In this document: piece by piece, positions 32,573 to 45,026 of the stretch
Layout: each line of letters begins with the position of its first letter
Position numbering within the stretch: position 1 is the first letter of the stretch
Assembly: GCA_001931905.2 (NCBI GenBank)
Contig: MSJI02000052.1
Coordinates: 31,522 to 95,521 of the forward strand
Source: Cladosporium sp. IMV 00045
Lineage: Eukaryota > Ascomycota > Dothideomycetes > Cladosporiales > Cladosporiaceae
Direction: 5' to 3'
Length of the DNA: 64,000 nt
Position numbers and translations under genes: made by a program
The notes under the pieces: model-generated
Seen by the model: the letters and a program-made list of their open reading frames with translations, nothing else
What the model was told of the DNA's origin: nothing
Databases searched by the model: none

Positions 32573-35500
32573 TTATTTGATCGTGAACTCTTTCCAAGAG
32601 TCCTTCTCCAATGTTGCCCATTTCCCACTCATGATGCTAGGAACAACAGCCTCACCGACCAGAGTATGACACCCGCTCTGCTCAGGATCTTCCCGCAAGA
32701 TGAACGGTCGACTAGCACTCAAAGGCACAACAATCTTGTCGCCCACTTCCAGACAAGCAGGACCCAAGCCCAAAAACCCAGCTTTCGTCTTGAAGAAGTC
32801 CCTCTCCCTCGTCTTGGCATTGTACTCGTGGATCTCAATATCTATCTCGCCCGCCTCGAATTGTGACCTGAGCTTCTTGACCTCGGCAATACTGGAGCAG
32901 CCCAGCACGTCTTTCCGCATCGGAGCGTCGAAGTTGGTCTTGTTGAGATAGAAGCGATCGCGAGTGCCACGAGCGTACACGAACAGATTGCCGAGGTCGC
33001 GAGCGACTTCGAAGTCTTCCTCGATCGACTTGTTGTGGCTTCTGAGCGCTGCTTTCAGCCGCTCGGGTATGAAGCGCTCTTTGGCGGCTTCGCGCGAGAT
33101 TTTCAGATCCCAGCGTTCTTGGACGTACGTGATTTCAGGGTCGGGCTCAGCGATGGAGAGGTTCTTCTCTTCGCGCACGTAGTTGAGGTCTTCTTTCAGC
33201 TGGTGCTCGTAGGATTTGACGACGTTCTTTTCTGCTGGTCTGATTCTTGCTTTTAGCTCTTCGACGTGGCTGCGTCGACCTTCGAGAAGATAGTCGAGAA
33301 GCAAGAGCCCGATCCGTGGGTTTGGGTCAAGGTCATGCTTGCTGCGTTTCTTGTTCTTATACAGCGCGTCGAAATCGTACTCCAGACTGTCGAGAATCCA
33401 GGCGATGATTTTACCTCTGATCTGCCGACTGTTGTAGATCAAGTAGCCGTTGGGAGATTTTTCGCATACTGGTAGATTGGCGCTTGTGGTGCGCTTTTCG
33501 ATAACGTCGAAGTACCATGCGCAGAAGTGCATCGTGCGTGGCATGTCATATTCTTTGTGGTCATCGGTCGACAAGCGCGTTACCGAAGGACCAAGTTTGA
33601 CGAAAGGCTTCCTCGCTGATGGACCCTTAGGAAGTCCTGCATTGTATTTGTGAGATTCAAGCAGATTTGACCTATTCCAGTCGAACGTCGAGCCGGTCTT
33701 CATGAGACAGGTAAGGTCAGGTATCCAAGTCGGCATGACCCCCACTAAATGATCTCTACCCCAAGCGAGCCTATTATGCCGTTCGTCGAGCAGCACATCG
33801 ACCGTTGAAGACTCATCGATAAGGTAAAGAACAGCTTCTTCGATGACCCTGATCACACTGTGGTGATAGTTCGGAGGCATCACAGCACCAGCGGCCGAAG
33901 CCATGCCTAGCAATGCAAAGACTCGATCTCTAGGATCAGAAGAGTTGAACGCACCCGTCAACGCGAGTATTTCGCCCAGGAACCGGGGAGTTCTGTCCCT
34001 CAGTTGCTGGAATGTCTCGAGCGGGTGATTTGCTTCCTCGAAGAGATCATAGAAGTGATCCCATTTCACAGCATGGGGCCCAATATAGACAGAAGGCTTG
34101 TTGGCCGAGAAATGGAACTCCTGAATACACCAAAGCCGTCGCCACCAGACGTCAGATCTGCCTCTCGACAAGCTCTGAACTTGAAGCCGTTGTAGATCGG
34201 CCCGCAAATCTTCGACAGCGTTTTCATGTTCAGTCTCTGCTAGCCCTGGGCTCACGCAGAGCGTCAAGCCAGTGTCGCCGTCATCTGGGAAGGCACGCTT
34301 GCATGATTTCTTGTCTGGATCGAAGTCGCCAATCCAGATGATCGTTCTCAATGCCTTGGCGTAGATGTCGCGCATCAAACCTAGTTGATGATTGCGTTCA
34401 TCGACGTCCTGCTGGTTGATACATATGGCATCGATCCAGACGAGACGGTCTTCCGACGGCATACGAAGACGCTTGAGAGCACGCCACAAGTGTTCAGATA
34501 CGAGGCAGCCCTTCATGTTGCCTTCTGGAATTCTGCGGGTAGCTGCTTCGTTGCCCCAACAGTATGACATGGCTTCGTACTTTGGTGGTGTGGCAAGGCG
34601 GTGATAGATTAGTGAGCAGCAAAGAGGAGACTTGTGTTTGCCTCCTGATATACGAAGGATGCGAATTTCATCTTGACCGACGGCTAGCTTCCTGTAAAGC
34701 TGTACAGGAGAGGCAGAGATTGGACGTGGAGCAGTACTTGGACCGCCTACACGCATGTAATCATCTTTGAGGAGGCTTGGGAGAGGAGGTTGCACATCTA
34801 ATGGATCCTGGTCAAGTGGTGGTGACTCGATCCCCCGACCGGGAAGAGGGCGTGGCACGTTCAATGGATCCTGGTCAAGGGCCGGTAACTCAATTGGTCG
34901 CTTGGGGAGAAGATAGCCCTGTACAGACGAAGCTCGTGTAGGCGGTGTGGTTGTTGCTGTCTGCTGGCTGGGGGTTGCTGACGCTGGAGGGCTTGAAGAG
35001 AGCGAGTTGGTGAATATGATATTCGGGGCCAGAAAAGGTGATGTTGCGACAGGTGCTTCTGTCACCACTTGGAGAAAGTTGTCCCGCACTAAGGCAAGTC
35101 AGTCAGGCTCAACAATGGAAACGGTAGTCTTACCTGTGCTGTTGCTGAACTCTATCAAGAATTTCGGCCATTCTTGAGCAAAGCTTTGGGGCGCTTGAAT
35201 CTCCTCTTCCATGCTCGGAGCAGAGGGACTACGCGGTTTGGAACGACTCAAAGCTTGCAACAAGGAAGACCTCCGACGAACGGGTGGTGGCTTTTCGACG
35301 ACTGGGGCCTCGTTGCGAGACTTCCTGTATTCGGCTTTGACTCCCTTGGTCTTGACTTTTTCCCACCTCATCCAGGAGACCATGACCTCGATGTGCTCGA
35401 TGCGCCAACGTGCGCCGCCCAAGCCATGAGATAGTCGGCTCACAGGGATTGTCAGAGTGAGCTCTGCATTCAACTCCCATGCTTTAATGCATTGATCCTT

Positions 35501-35959
35501 CTCCTTGAGAGTATCACGCCGACCACATTCGAGAGATGTTATTTCGTAGTCGTTGATAAAGCGCTTGCCACGGAATATGCTCTGGAAGTACTTGTAGTCG
35601 TCGTGTCTCGAGAATATAAACGAGAGCATCGATTTGTGATGTGGTGTCTTGAGGCAATTTTCGGAGCACCAAACATCCGACACCTCGAGTTGTTCGAGGT
35701 CAAAATCCACAGTCCACGGCGTTTGCGTTTCGTCATTTTTCCAAAGATGATGATTGTTTAATGGATCTCTGAAATGATGGCGAAGAACGGACTGGCCGTC
35801 TTCATAAAGCCATGTATATTCGCATGGCTTTATTTCAAGCATTGGTTGCGAGATGACGACCGGGGCATGCCTCTCTAGAAGGATGGTCACCGAACCCTCC
35901 AGGCGAAAGTAGTCGTTTTCATTGATGGCAGTTTCTGCGGACTGATATTCCATCGGCAC
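32573..35959 (-). CDS. HET-domain protein with long N-terminal extension, 1113 aa
   Basis: Two exons on the minus strand: 35959-35134 and 35088-32573, with a 45-nt intron (GTAAGA...TTAG) that restores the frame. Residues 1-276 form an extra domain that I do not recognise. A Ser/Thr/Pro linker contains two tandem repeats built on LDQDPL (about residues 340-382). The HET domain follows, with YEAMSYCWG at 446-454 and LVWIDAICINQQD at about 493-505. The C-terminal region ends with the usual HET-protein segment. It is present in full only in this piece; the other version keeps just its last ~143 bp (50067-50209). A role in non-self recognition is inferred from the family. Confidence 0.85.
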
Positions 35960-36699
35960 CGACTCTGGTCTCCCAGCGAGTCATTACTGCCTTGACGTGG
36001 CAAATTGAGCGAGGGACACTGACATTCAAGGCTGTTTACTTCGAATCGAGAGAGATGTATCGGTCACACAGGGCAGCGCTTATCTTGGAACGGGGCGGCT
36101 GAGAGATGGTGGCTTGATGGTATGGTGTTTTGGTACTGTATTCCGGGGCGTGAAGAAGACGATAAACCCAAATGAAGCAGACGTTGTGGCAGGAAAAGCT
36201 TCTCGCATAACGAGGCGGAGCTTCCGGATTTCAAGCCTCATGATCTTGACCATCTTGGAGAGGAGGCGCATTATTGACAAATCTGTCGCGCTGAAGGCAG
36301 CGAACTCGATATCGTCCTGCATTATTCTCAGCTGGTGGCGTTCCCCACGTGTTTCACCGGACGCACATGGTTCGTCACGAAATTGCCCGGCACTCCTTCG
36401 CCAACACCTCCAAGATACATGTATCCAAAATGGGAATGCCTCATCACAGCCGCAATAATAACCTCAGGCCCAGATATGACTATTCGGGCGGCCTCAATGA
36501 GTCGATTGCTGATATGCATAGGCGAGGGCGCAGCCAGCGCTGCGCAAACGTGCAGCATCACCTGATTCATATTGCTGGATGCAAACAACGCGACTATGGA
36601 GGCTGAATATCATAAGGACACGCGATCAGGTCCAACTGCTGTCTTGTGAATGATCTCGGATGCTCTACTCTACTAACTACAGGTTCATTCAGTACCACC
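35960..36699. other. Intergenic between HET and MFS genes
   Basis: A minus-strand open frame at 36328-36588 (86 aa, Gly/Val-rich) has some protein-like character, but without splice support or a second copy I cannot call it. Otherwise this is the divergent promoter region of the HET and MFS genes. Confidence 0.35.
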
Positions 36700-38680
36700 A
36701 TGGGCCAAGCTGGAAGCTCCTTCTTTTGGCCAGGTAAGGACCCCGAGGCGCAAGGAGCGGGAAAGGTAGGATTGTCTCCCTTTATTGTACCATTTCAATT
36801 GACTGACGTCTCTTCAGACACTAGAAAGAGCGCGCCAGCAGTTCGTTCGGAACGTCGACAAGTCGGGATTCAACTGGCTTGTATTCATAGTCGCCGCCTC
36901 TGGTTTTTTCACGGACTCCTATAATCTGTTTGCCTCCAATGTCATCTTACCAGCTTTGGATCACGTGTATTGGGTCGACGAAGAGCACGATGCAGCCTTA
37001 CACTTCAATCTTGCGACTCTAGTGGCGTTGGCTTTTGGGCAACTTGTCTTTGGATATTTTGCGGACCGATACGGAAGGAAGTCGCTATATGGAATCGAGC
37101 TCATCATCGTCATCACCAGTACGATTGGACTCCTTCAATGCTCAAATGGCATATCTGCGACGGAAGATGGCAGGACGGACCATACCTGGGACATCAACGG
37201 CTGGATCTTCTTTTGGCGCATCATCATGGGCATCGGAATTGGAGCAGGTGAGTCCAAAAAGGCACCATTCGTTTCCCAACACTTACAGAAGTTCCAGAAT
37301 ATCCTCTCAGTGCTTGCATCGCAGCAGAATGGTCATCTACAGAGGCAAGAGGCCGAATGCTCGCGGCAGTCTTCTTCATGCAGCCTCTGGGTCAATTATG
37401 CGCATACGGAGCAGGCCTTACAACACTTCAAATCTTCGGTGACACGCAAGTGGACATTGATAGACAGTGGAGATATGTTGTTGGTATAGGGACCCTTCCA
37501 ACACTTCTAGCACTCGGATTTCGCATATTCATGCCCGAGAGCGGCAGATACACCTACGATGTGCTGCGGACTATACCCCAGCATCCAACTGAAACAAACG
37601 GCACTCCAATGGGGAACATGACTTCTTCAAGCCGTATGCACAATCTGGATGACGAAGTCGAAGTTGCCGATCAGATCACTTTTACCAAGATCTGGCATTT
37701 CTTGTTCCACGAGGGTTACTGGACCGATTTGTTTGGAACCTCCATGTGCTGGGCGCTCTTGGATTTCGCATTTTGTAAGTCTGCCCCCACCTCCAAAAGC
37801 CCTCAAAATCGTCTCTAAAGACTGGGTGACGTTTGAAACAAAATCTCACAACGTACAGACGGTCTTGGTTTCAGCGCCCCTTCAACGCTTCAAAAACTTT
37901 GGCCCGACGGCCCTACTGAAATCACCATCTCAGGACGATCTATCAAAGACGATCTGAGCGAGAACATGACCCGCGGCCTCTATACCTTCTCACTCGCCGC
38001 CATCGTAGGGTCAATCGCAATCATTTTGGCGATCGACTGGGTGAACCGCAAGAAGATGCTCACGTTCACATTTTGCGTGCTTGCTGCTGTGTTGGGCGCG
38101 GCTGCCGGCAGTTTCAAAGCACTTTTCCACAAGGAAGGCCTGCACATCATACTCATCATGTTCTGGAACTTGATCTCGTTCTTGTTCAGCTTTGGCCCGA
38201 ATACTCTAACGTTTATTGTAAGTCTTTCGCTTCCTCATGATGACACCGAGAAATCATGCAGCGTCGAGAAGGGACACTAACATGTTCAAGATCCCGGCCG
38301 AAGTCTTCCCTACCAAATTTCGTTGCACACTCTACGGCATCGCAGCTGCTTTCGGCAAGCTCGGTGCTGTACTAGTGCAGATTGTCATCCTCAAGACAGC
38401 CTCCTTCCGGGATCCCAACTCGCCTGCGATCCGATGGCTGCTGCTCTCCTTCGCTGTGTGCATGATTCTGGGAGCGTTGTGTTCTCACTTCTTCGTCCCT
38501 GAAGTCCAACGACGATCTATGACAGAAGATACAAGGGCAGGGTGTCTATGTGGAGTACGCAAGGTGCCGCTTTACGCCAATATACCTTTGCAGGACTTGC
38601 CCAGACCGAAGCCACCAAAAAAGGAGCGGAAAAGGACGGCGGCTACTGGCGAAAGCGCGCTTAATGGTATGTTTGTATAA
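36700..38680 (+). CDS. MFS transporter, phosphate:H+ symporter (PHO84) family, 576 aa
   Basis: Five exons: 36700-36765, 36818-37247, 37289-37774, 37859-38217 and 38291-38680. All junctions are in frame; the last acceptor is AAG after a CACTAAC branch site. Family marks are DSYNLF in helix 1, DRYGRK between helices 2 and 3, and IPAEVFPTKFR in the C-terminal half, typical of PHO84-like transporters. Twelve hydrophobic segments can be counted approximately. It would import inorganic phosphate, or a related glycerophosphodiester, with protons across the plasma membrane. It lies only in the version carrying the 1113-aa HET gene, with no trace in the other. Confidence 0.83.
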
Positions 38681-39311
38681 TTTTCGGGGAGCTTCAGACC
38701 CAGGGGGCAGTATGAATTCTCTTTTGGCTCGGCTCATCACTATGTAAGGGATTGGAGCAGCCTCGATCTTCCTCAGTCTTAGCATCTGGTATTATTAGGC
38801 ACACCATCTCCAGGTCTTCGAGTCTGGTCGAACTTTGTCTTGTTTCTTCACAAATGATTTGTGGATCAATCACGTTCACCCGTTCGTCAGTGAAAGCTGG
38901 CCATCTCGTTCGATCTGAGATGAATGGGAGACCACTAAGTGTGGTTGCTAGCCTGATACACACTGCAATTCGAAGTTGCACAAAGAGTGTTATTTCCAAG
39001 AGATCGATGCCTAGCTAATCCTGAATCCTTCGCCTCTGCAAACGGTCTAGCCCCGGCAGGGCCATGCATCTTTGCGTCCTAGCAGCTCGGTGTCTCAACG
39101 CAGACCTGCCGAATTTAGGCAGACATGTTCACCGCAAGGGGTGGCGTGAAAGCCTTGGAAGTGTTCGGATGATCTACTTATATGTTCACCTAGACCACTA
39201 ATTGCTCTTATTTGCGTCGGACGGTACACAGTCTCAGAATCTCAAACCCCAAAGCGCATAACACTATCGATCATCTACACAGCCCCTGAGTCTGCGAAAG
39301 GTGGAAGCACG
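38681..39311. other. Intergenic; right edge of the version-specific segment
   Basis: Similarity to the other version resumes near 38930 (matching about 52480) and rises towards the F-box-like gene. The part before about 38930 is specific to this piece. Confidence 0.45.
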
Positions 39312-40965
39312 ATGTCTACGACCCGAGAAGAGCTTCGCAATCTTGTGTACGAGCTATGTGAGCCACGCAAAGTACCCTTACTGGTCACGGACATGATAGC
39401 TGACTACTTGGACCATCGGGATCTTTTCAACATCAACACTCTTTCGCGAAGCCTGAACGCACATGCAAATGCTTACATATATCGAGATGTTGTCTTCAAT
39501 CTTGATGGCAGCAAGCAGTCCGTCAAAAAGGCCTCTTTGCTATTGCGCACACTTCTCACAAGCAATACGGCCGCCCGGGCCGTCCGAACATTCTCCCTGG
39601 CTGGCGCACCTCTGGAGTCTTGGAGAATCGAGAATGCGCCGTTGAGCGATAATGAAAGCATTGAGAATCCGCTTCGTGATAAAACACCATCGAGCATATA
39701 TGCGGAACTCACCGAATTCACTCAAGGAGAAGTCGAGCTCTACGACAGAATCGCGGCTTTTTTTTCGGCGAGCATACGCTCTCCCACCAGCGAGATGTCT
39801 ATGCCGGCACTCTTGTTGCATGTCATCCGTTTCATGCCGAGTCTCCAGGATCTCAGCATCAGCGCCGACTACTTCCGTTTCCCTGACTTTCGCAATACTC
39901 TGCAGGATATGGCTCGAGATACGACGATGAAACTGCGGTCTTGTAGTATGTGCTTGGATTTGCTACTCAAAGGACGAGACAGAGGACATTGGCATCCCGT
40001 TGTTGTACGCGATTGGGACAGCGCTTTGCTCAGTTTACTTGACATTCCATGAATCCAGAGCATTGCCGCAGTCGCAGGTTTGAAGTCTGAGGTCGTCCGT
40101 CAGCTACGCCCTGGTGGGTCCTCGATCACACGCCTCGATCTGTACACCTATCAGAAGCAAGAACTCGACGTGAGCGCTTTATTGGCCGCCACGCCAAACC
40201 TCAGATACTTGAAGTATCATGCCTACCTCGATCACTCATGGTACAATTCGGGATCTTACTGGCGTGAACTGCAAAGACAACAAGACGAAGCGTGGGTAAG
40301 CAGCTACAACCCTTCATGTCAGCCCAACGTAGGTCTCGAGCCTCTCTACGATGCACTGCATCACGTTGGTGATAGTCTACAAGAGCTCCACATGTCTCAA
40401 GACTTTGGCGAGGACAGCATTCATTTCGGTGTGTTCAACTCGGCGGATTACGCGCCTCTGTTCCGTCGCAGAGGAAAGCTTCTGAGTCTGAAGCACCTGC
40501 GCTCACTGACAATACCCTATGCAACAATTCTCGATTGGACACGCAGGGATCATGTCCGGGAGTGGGAAGAGATCCTGCCACCTTCACTTCGCCATATCGT
40601 CTTGACCGACGGCCTTCAAAACGACGTTGAGGAGAACGGCTGGACGGATGAGGACTTGTTGCCGATATTCTCGAGACTGGCAGAGTGGCTGTCAGCTAAG
40701 CAGAGTGGCTGTCAGCTAAGCAGAGTGGCTGTCAGCTAAGCAGAGCGGCAACGAAGACACATCGTTCGAACTGCATGTAGATGACCTCCTTTACGAGTTC
40801 AATGAGCCAGTGCGGCAGAAACTGACCCGGATTTGTGAAGAGCGTGGCGTGCAAAGCTTGATTGTGAAAAAGAATCGGGACCACCAGAAATCACCACCTG
40901 GTTCTCTGGTGAGGACACGCGGACGACGTTGGGTCCGCCGAAGCGGTCGAGGTCGTGGTATGTAG
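39312..40965 (+). pseudogene. F-box-like protein gene, broken (copy a)
   Basis: It is homologous along its whole length to the intact 537-aa gene at 52849-54462. Two lesions are visible. A TGA at 40050-40052 replaces the GGG codon of the intact copy. A 20-bp unit present three times at 40681-40740 and once in the intact copy adds 40 bp and shifts the frame. The first 246 codons, including the F-box-like N-terminus (VPLLVTDMIADYLDHRD), remain open, so a truncated product is possible. An intron removing the stop is unlikely, because the intact copy reads straight through this position. Confidence 0.8.
40681..40740 (+). repeat. 20-bp unit, three tandem copies
   Basis: Three perfect copies of the unit CAGAGTGGCTGTCAGCTAAG lie inside the F-box-like pseudogene. 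The homologous gene has one (diverged) unit, so this is a recent expansion of two units. Confidence 0.95.
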
Positions 40966-41015
40966 TCTCGACTGTTCGAGGTTGTTGAGAGGCGCCGAAA
41001 GCCTTCTCCTAATGA

Positions 41016-42317
41016 CTATGTATACAAATAACAAAACGGCCCTGACAGTGTACTCATCACTTCCCTAATGGTGGTCGACTCCGCAGCGTATCCCATATCG
41101 ATCACGTCGTCGAATCTGGATTTCCTAGAAGCCGGCTCGTTTGCCCATGTGATATGCCCATAGTCCCCTCCGTTCATCTGGTCTTCCGTGAAACGTTCAC
41201 CACTGGGATCCAGAAGTTGCCTGTACACGATCAATATAACTTCTCGTGGTGTTTGAGCGTCTGACTTACCAAAAGGTCCACATTCGATCCATTATGCTGT
41301 GGTGAGCCCAAAATGCAGGATCACCAGGAGAAGTGTAGAGATCTCCACCTGGATCGCCTCCAATGACATAGTGAATGCCACCATGAGGGCCGATTTCGAT
41401 CGTGTATGGGACACCCTCAGAGAGCAACCGGTACTCGGAGATGTTCGGCTTCGAGAGTAGATCTGCGCTTGTTAGTCTCGAGCGCTTCTCTAGGGGTTTT
41501 GTTACCTACTCAAGACTGTAGTGTAATTTGCATATCTCTCATTAAGAGCCGGTCCAACGTCCCTTTTCAGAGGGCGTGGGTTAAAACCCAAACCGCCGTC
41601 AGGCCCGGGAGCCGTATTGTTCAACCCGCCGACTGGGCCCAGCGTAACAGTCATGTTGCCAAAAGGCCCCGTAGTAACGTTGCCGCTACCGAGACCAGGC
41701 TCTAGCTGTAGTGAGGTCTGGCCATCCGGAGACTGAATGACCGGCCCATCGTGGGGAATGAACTCCCCGTTACCACCTAGACTAGTATCGCTACCGTCGA
41801 AGAGAGGAGACTCCTCAGGCGCACTTGCATACTTCGGCCAGTCCCAGTACGGCAGATACCCATCGAATCCACATTCCTCCCGAAGAGCTTTCTCATAGGA
41901 ATAGATGAACCATCGGTGCCATGGAGGGAAGATGCCAGAAAAGTGGATTTCAAGCGTCTGTTGGATATGGACAACAGTGAAGTCGTCGAAGTGTGACCTC
42001 GCGCCAGAAGAGATGTTCGCAGGAGTCCGAGGTGGCAGAGATTGAAGGCATTGAATGGCTTCGATGTAGTTCAATTTCTCAGTCCGCGATAAAGAGCCGT
42101 ATTCTCTCCGAATCGCCAGGTTGTCCGTGGTGCAAGTCGTCTTGTTCTGTCGAGCATGTAGATGCGTTTCCTGCTCGCTCAACTTGTTGAGACCATGCGA
42201 GATTGCTGATTCTGTGAGTTGGGTGACACGCTCCACTGGGTCAAATGGCTTGGAACAAAGGCCGCCACTGACCCATGATAGAAGTGCAAAAGAACATATC
42301 GTCGGGGATGCTCGCAT
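41016..42317 (-). CDS. Secreted tyrosinase (copper monooxygenase), 401 aa, intact copy
   Basis: Exons are 42317-41510, 41462-41270 and 41220-41016, with introns of 47 nt (GTAGGT, GACTAAC branch, GCAG) and 49 nt (GTAAGT...ACAG). The N-terminus (MRASPTICSFALLSWVSGG) is a signal peptide. CuA ligands are His117, His125 and His134 in VVHIQQTLEIHF...PPWHRWF. CuB ligands are His296 and His300 (PHGGIH) and the His-His pair at 323-324 (FWAHHSIMDRMW). Tyrosinases oxidise monophenols and o-diphenols to quinones, as in melanin or secondary-metabolite formation. The gene is convergent with the F-box-like gene and divergent from the rhodopsin-fold gene. The other version carries a nonsense codon. Confidence 0.9.
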
Positions 42318-42884
42318 ATTGGATGAACGGTGTAGGCAAACCGAGGTGTTTCTGCACAGACAAGAAATTCATCGTGGGCCACAACATTTATATCTATATG
42401 AGCATCAGGCTCGGTTAGATACAGTCCCGGGCTAGGGTGCCTCTTGCATATCGGTAGTTGAGTAACATGTTTTTCCGTATACCCTAGGGCGGGAGGTTAT
42501 TGTAATATTGGCCCCCAGAATCCTTCTCAATTCGCGATCGTTTCCTACTGTATTGGCTCGCTTGTATGACCATATCTGTTGCAAGGACATACGCGTCTTG
42601 GTTGTATGTTACCATTGATATAGCGCTGTATCTAGAGCGAACTACTTTCTTTAACTTTCGATAATCTCGTCAAACATCCTTTTATGCGAGCCGTCGAAGG
42701 GTCATTCGGAAGACTCGGGGGAATGCCTAGAGTGAAGCGATAGTTATTGCAATATTAGGAGCCCTTGGATGGGGAACGAAGCATTCACTCTTTCTTATCC
42801 TGTCTGGCTCTACTTAATGTAGGTTGTGATCAACGAGTCGAGCAATCTGGTCTGTATCGACAATGTAGCTTTGATCGTTGCAGA
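42318..42884. promoter_or_regulatory. Divergent promoter region, tyrosinase / rhodopsin-fold gene (copy a)
   Basis: Conserved along its length with 55802-56360. No gene seen; it presumably carries both promoters. Confidence 0.4.
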
Positions 42885-44245
42885 ATGGATCCACACAGTT
42901 CATCAGATACCAACAGAGGCCCCCAGATTCTTGCAGTATGCATTACATTCATATCACTCGCTCTAATCTTCACAGGCCTTCGGATGTGGGCGAGAGTTGC
43001 TATCCTCAAGCAATTTTGGATCGATGATTTGCTCATACTTCTGGCTTCGGTGAGAGTCCTCCTCAACATGCAGAGACGAAGTCTGACACAAGTAGGCGGT
43101 AATGCTAGCACAGATGGTCTTGATCATTTTACAAGTCCAGTACGGCGCCGGCCGACATGTTGACACTATCGAGCATGATGATAATATCACCGGACTTCGA
43201 CTCAACTTCGTCACACAGCCGTTGTGTCTCATCGCCCTGGTTGTCGTCAAAGTAAGCATCGGGATTCTGCTCACACGCTTGACGACGTCCACGAATTTCA
43301 AGAGGTTCATATGGGGAACAATCGTATTCACGATTCTTGCATTTGTGGGAAACTTCTGTAGGATCTATCTCAACGATGGTAAACCTCCAATGCTGATCAA
43401 GTACAGTGACCGTCGTGCTACAATGTCAGCCCCTGGCGTTGGCTTGGGACACCTCTGTCAAAGGCCAGTGTATGGCTGCGTCCAATTCAAAGTTCGCAGC
43501 TTTCTTCAACTCGAGTAAGCCATTATTCGCAACTGAGATATTGTATGCCCTGCTGATCCCATGTAGCTGTGAGCGTATTTACAGACTTGATCTTTGCAAT
43601 CCTACCTGCAGTTCTGCTGTGGAAAGTCCAGCTCAGCCCAAAAAGAAAGATGGCAATCATCCCTGTGCTATCTCTAGGTTTCTTGTGAGTTCGCCTTGGC
43701 CATAGCATCGATCAGACACTGACATAAGGGAGTGCAACCATTGCCGGCGTCATCAAGATGCTCTACCAAGAAAGCTACGGGAAAGCAGGCGATTTCCTTT
43801 ACGATAGCTCAAACATAACGATCTGGTGAGCTTCTTGTTACGCTTCCTCGTCTTGCAGAGGCATGCTAACTCTTCCCAACGCAGGATAACCGTTGAGATC
43901 TGTCTCGCCATAGTCGTAGCTTGCTCTCACGCCCTCAAGACTCTCGTCAAAGCCACCAGTGGCGAGAGGACCCGAACCACCGAACCTGCCTATCAGTACA
44001 ATGATAGTACAAGCGCCACACGACGGACCGCAAGGAACAACATCGGCCTGGAAATCTACATCAAATCGGCGCAAGAGGGATCCCCCGATGCGGACTCGCA
44101 GCAAAATATTCTCATGGCGAAGGAGAGTGCGCAAGACGGTATCAAAAGAACAACGCAGCTGGAGGTGAATGTCTCGGAAGAGCAGTCTATGGAGTCGGCG
44201 AGTACGCGGAAGCAGTGGGTTGAGAAGCACTATCACGCATTCTGA
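42885..44245 (+). CDS. Rhodopsin-fold (PTH11-like) integral membrane protein, 368 aa, intact copy
   Basis: Six exons: 42885-43049, 43096-43357, 43407-43514, 43567-43684, 43733-43825 and 43885-44245. All are in frame, with a GGGAG acceptor before the fifth. Hydrophobic segments alternate with short loops. The loops contain WIDDLLILLAS, YGAGRHVDTIE and a FFxLxFQCxP-like LTVVLQCQPLALAWD, as in the large fungal family of seven-helix proteins related to the PTH11 receptors. The C-terminal 120 residues are a soluble tail rich in Ser, Thr and Glu. These proteins are thought to sense external cues; the ligand is unknown. It is divergent from the tyrosinase gene. Confidence 0.75.
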
Positions 44246-45026
44246 TCGGAAGAGGTGTGCTTTCATGATCGACTATTCCCGACCAGAATCGAGTCTATCG
44301 GATAGAAGAGCACGATCATGCGTTTCTGATCGACGAGAAACGATGATTTCACCGATTATACCGAATCGCTAACGGGAACAATGGAAATCAACAAACGTGC
44401 TCGCAGACTCTAGGAATCAAGAACTTACACTTTCAATCAGAGGAAATCGCTTTGAAAACCCACCCGCAAGAAAAGTCCTCTCGAGGCACAGAGTCTTCGC
44501 GCAGAAACCGGTCCGGCCCAATTTTGGGATCGTTGAAAGATCAGGTACGCAGGGAGAAAACCAAGGGGAGAAACAAGACGTTCACAGTACTGCATCAGAA
44601 GGAATCCGCAGAACGATGGGAAGAACAGGAATGGATCGCGAGACCGCGACACAAATTCTTCGACAGCGGCAAAGTGTTGGGCAGTATTGCCCCATAAGAA
44701 GAAAATTGCCAGGACGGATGATCTATCGGAATGATTGAAGAGGACAACTGGTGCGGGTAGGAGGTAATGGGAAAGACAAAATGAAGCTCCTATGGAAAGC
44801 TCGATCGTGATGGCAAGATCTTGAGCGAGGGGCGGATGCGTTTACTGGTCACTTAGCCAGGACTTGACGTGCAGGACGAGGCAAAATTGCAGGAGAGCAT
44901 CATCGAACAAAGAAAGGCATTTTTCTCAAAATATTTTCTCGTATGAGAAGACAAGCTATCTGAAAACACTGGACATATATTCGTGAACCATTATATAGAT
45001 TATCCAAAACACGTCAATCTCACACT
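44246..45026. other. Intergenic specific to this piece
   Basis: Similarity to the other version ends at the stop codon of the rhodopsin-fold gene; nothing after it matches 57718 onward. Only short open frames are seen. Confidence 0.45.

Larger units (their letters stand above)
28439..32720 (+). repeat. Duplicated block, mS45 3' end to HET 3' end, version 2
   Basis: Collinear with 45503-50209, apart from the ~450 bp present only at about 49600-50066. Confidence 0.93.
38930..44245 (+). repeat. Duplicated block, F-box-like to rhodopsin-fold gene, version 2
   Basis: Collinear with about 52480-57717. Left edge approximate; right edge at the end of the rhodopsin-fold gene. Confidence 0.9.

Noticed and set aside
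36328..36588. 86-codon minus-strand open frame between the HET and MFS genes
   Set aside because: It has some protein-like composition, but no start context, splice support or second copy.
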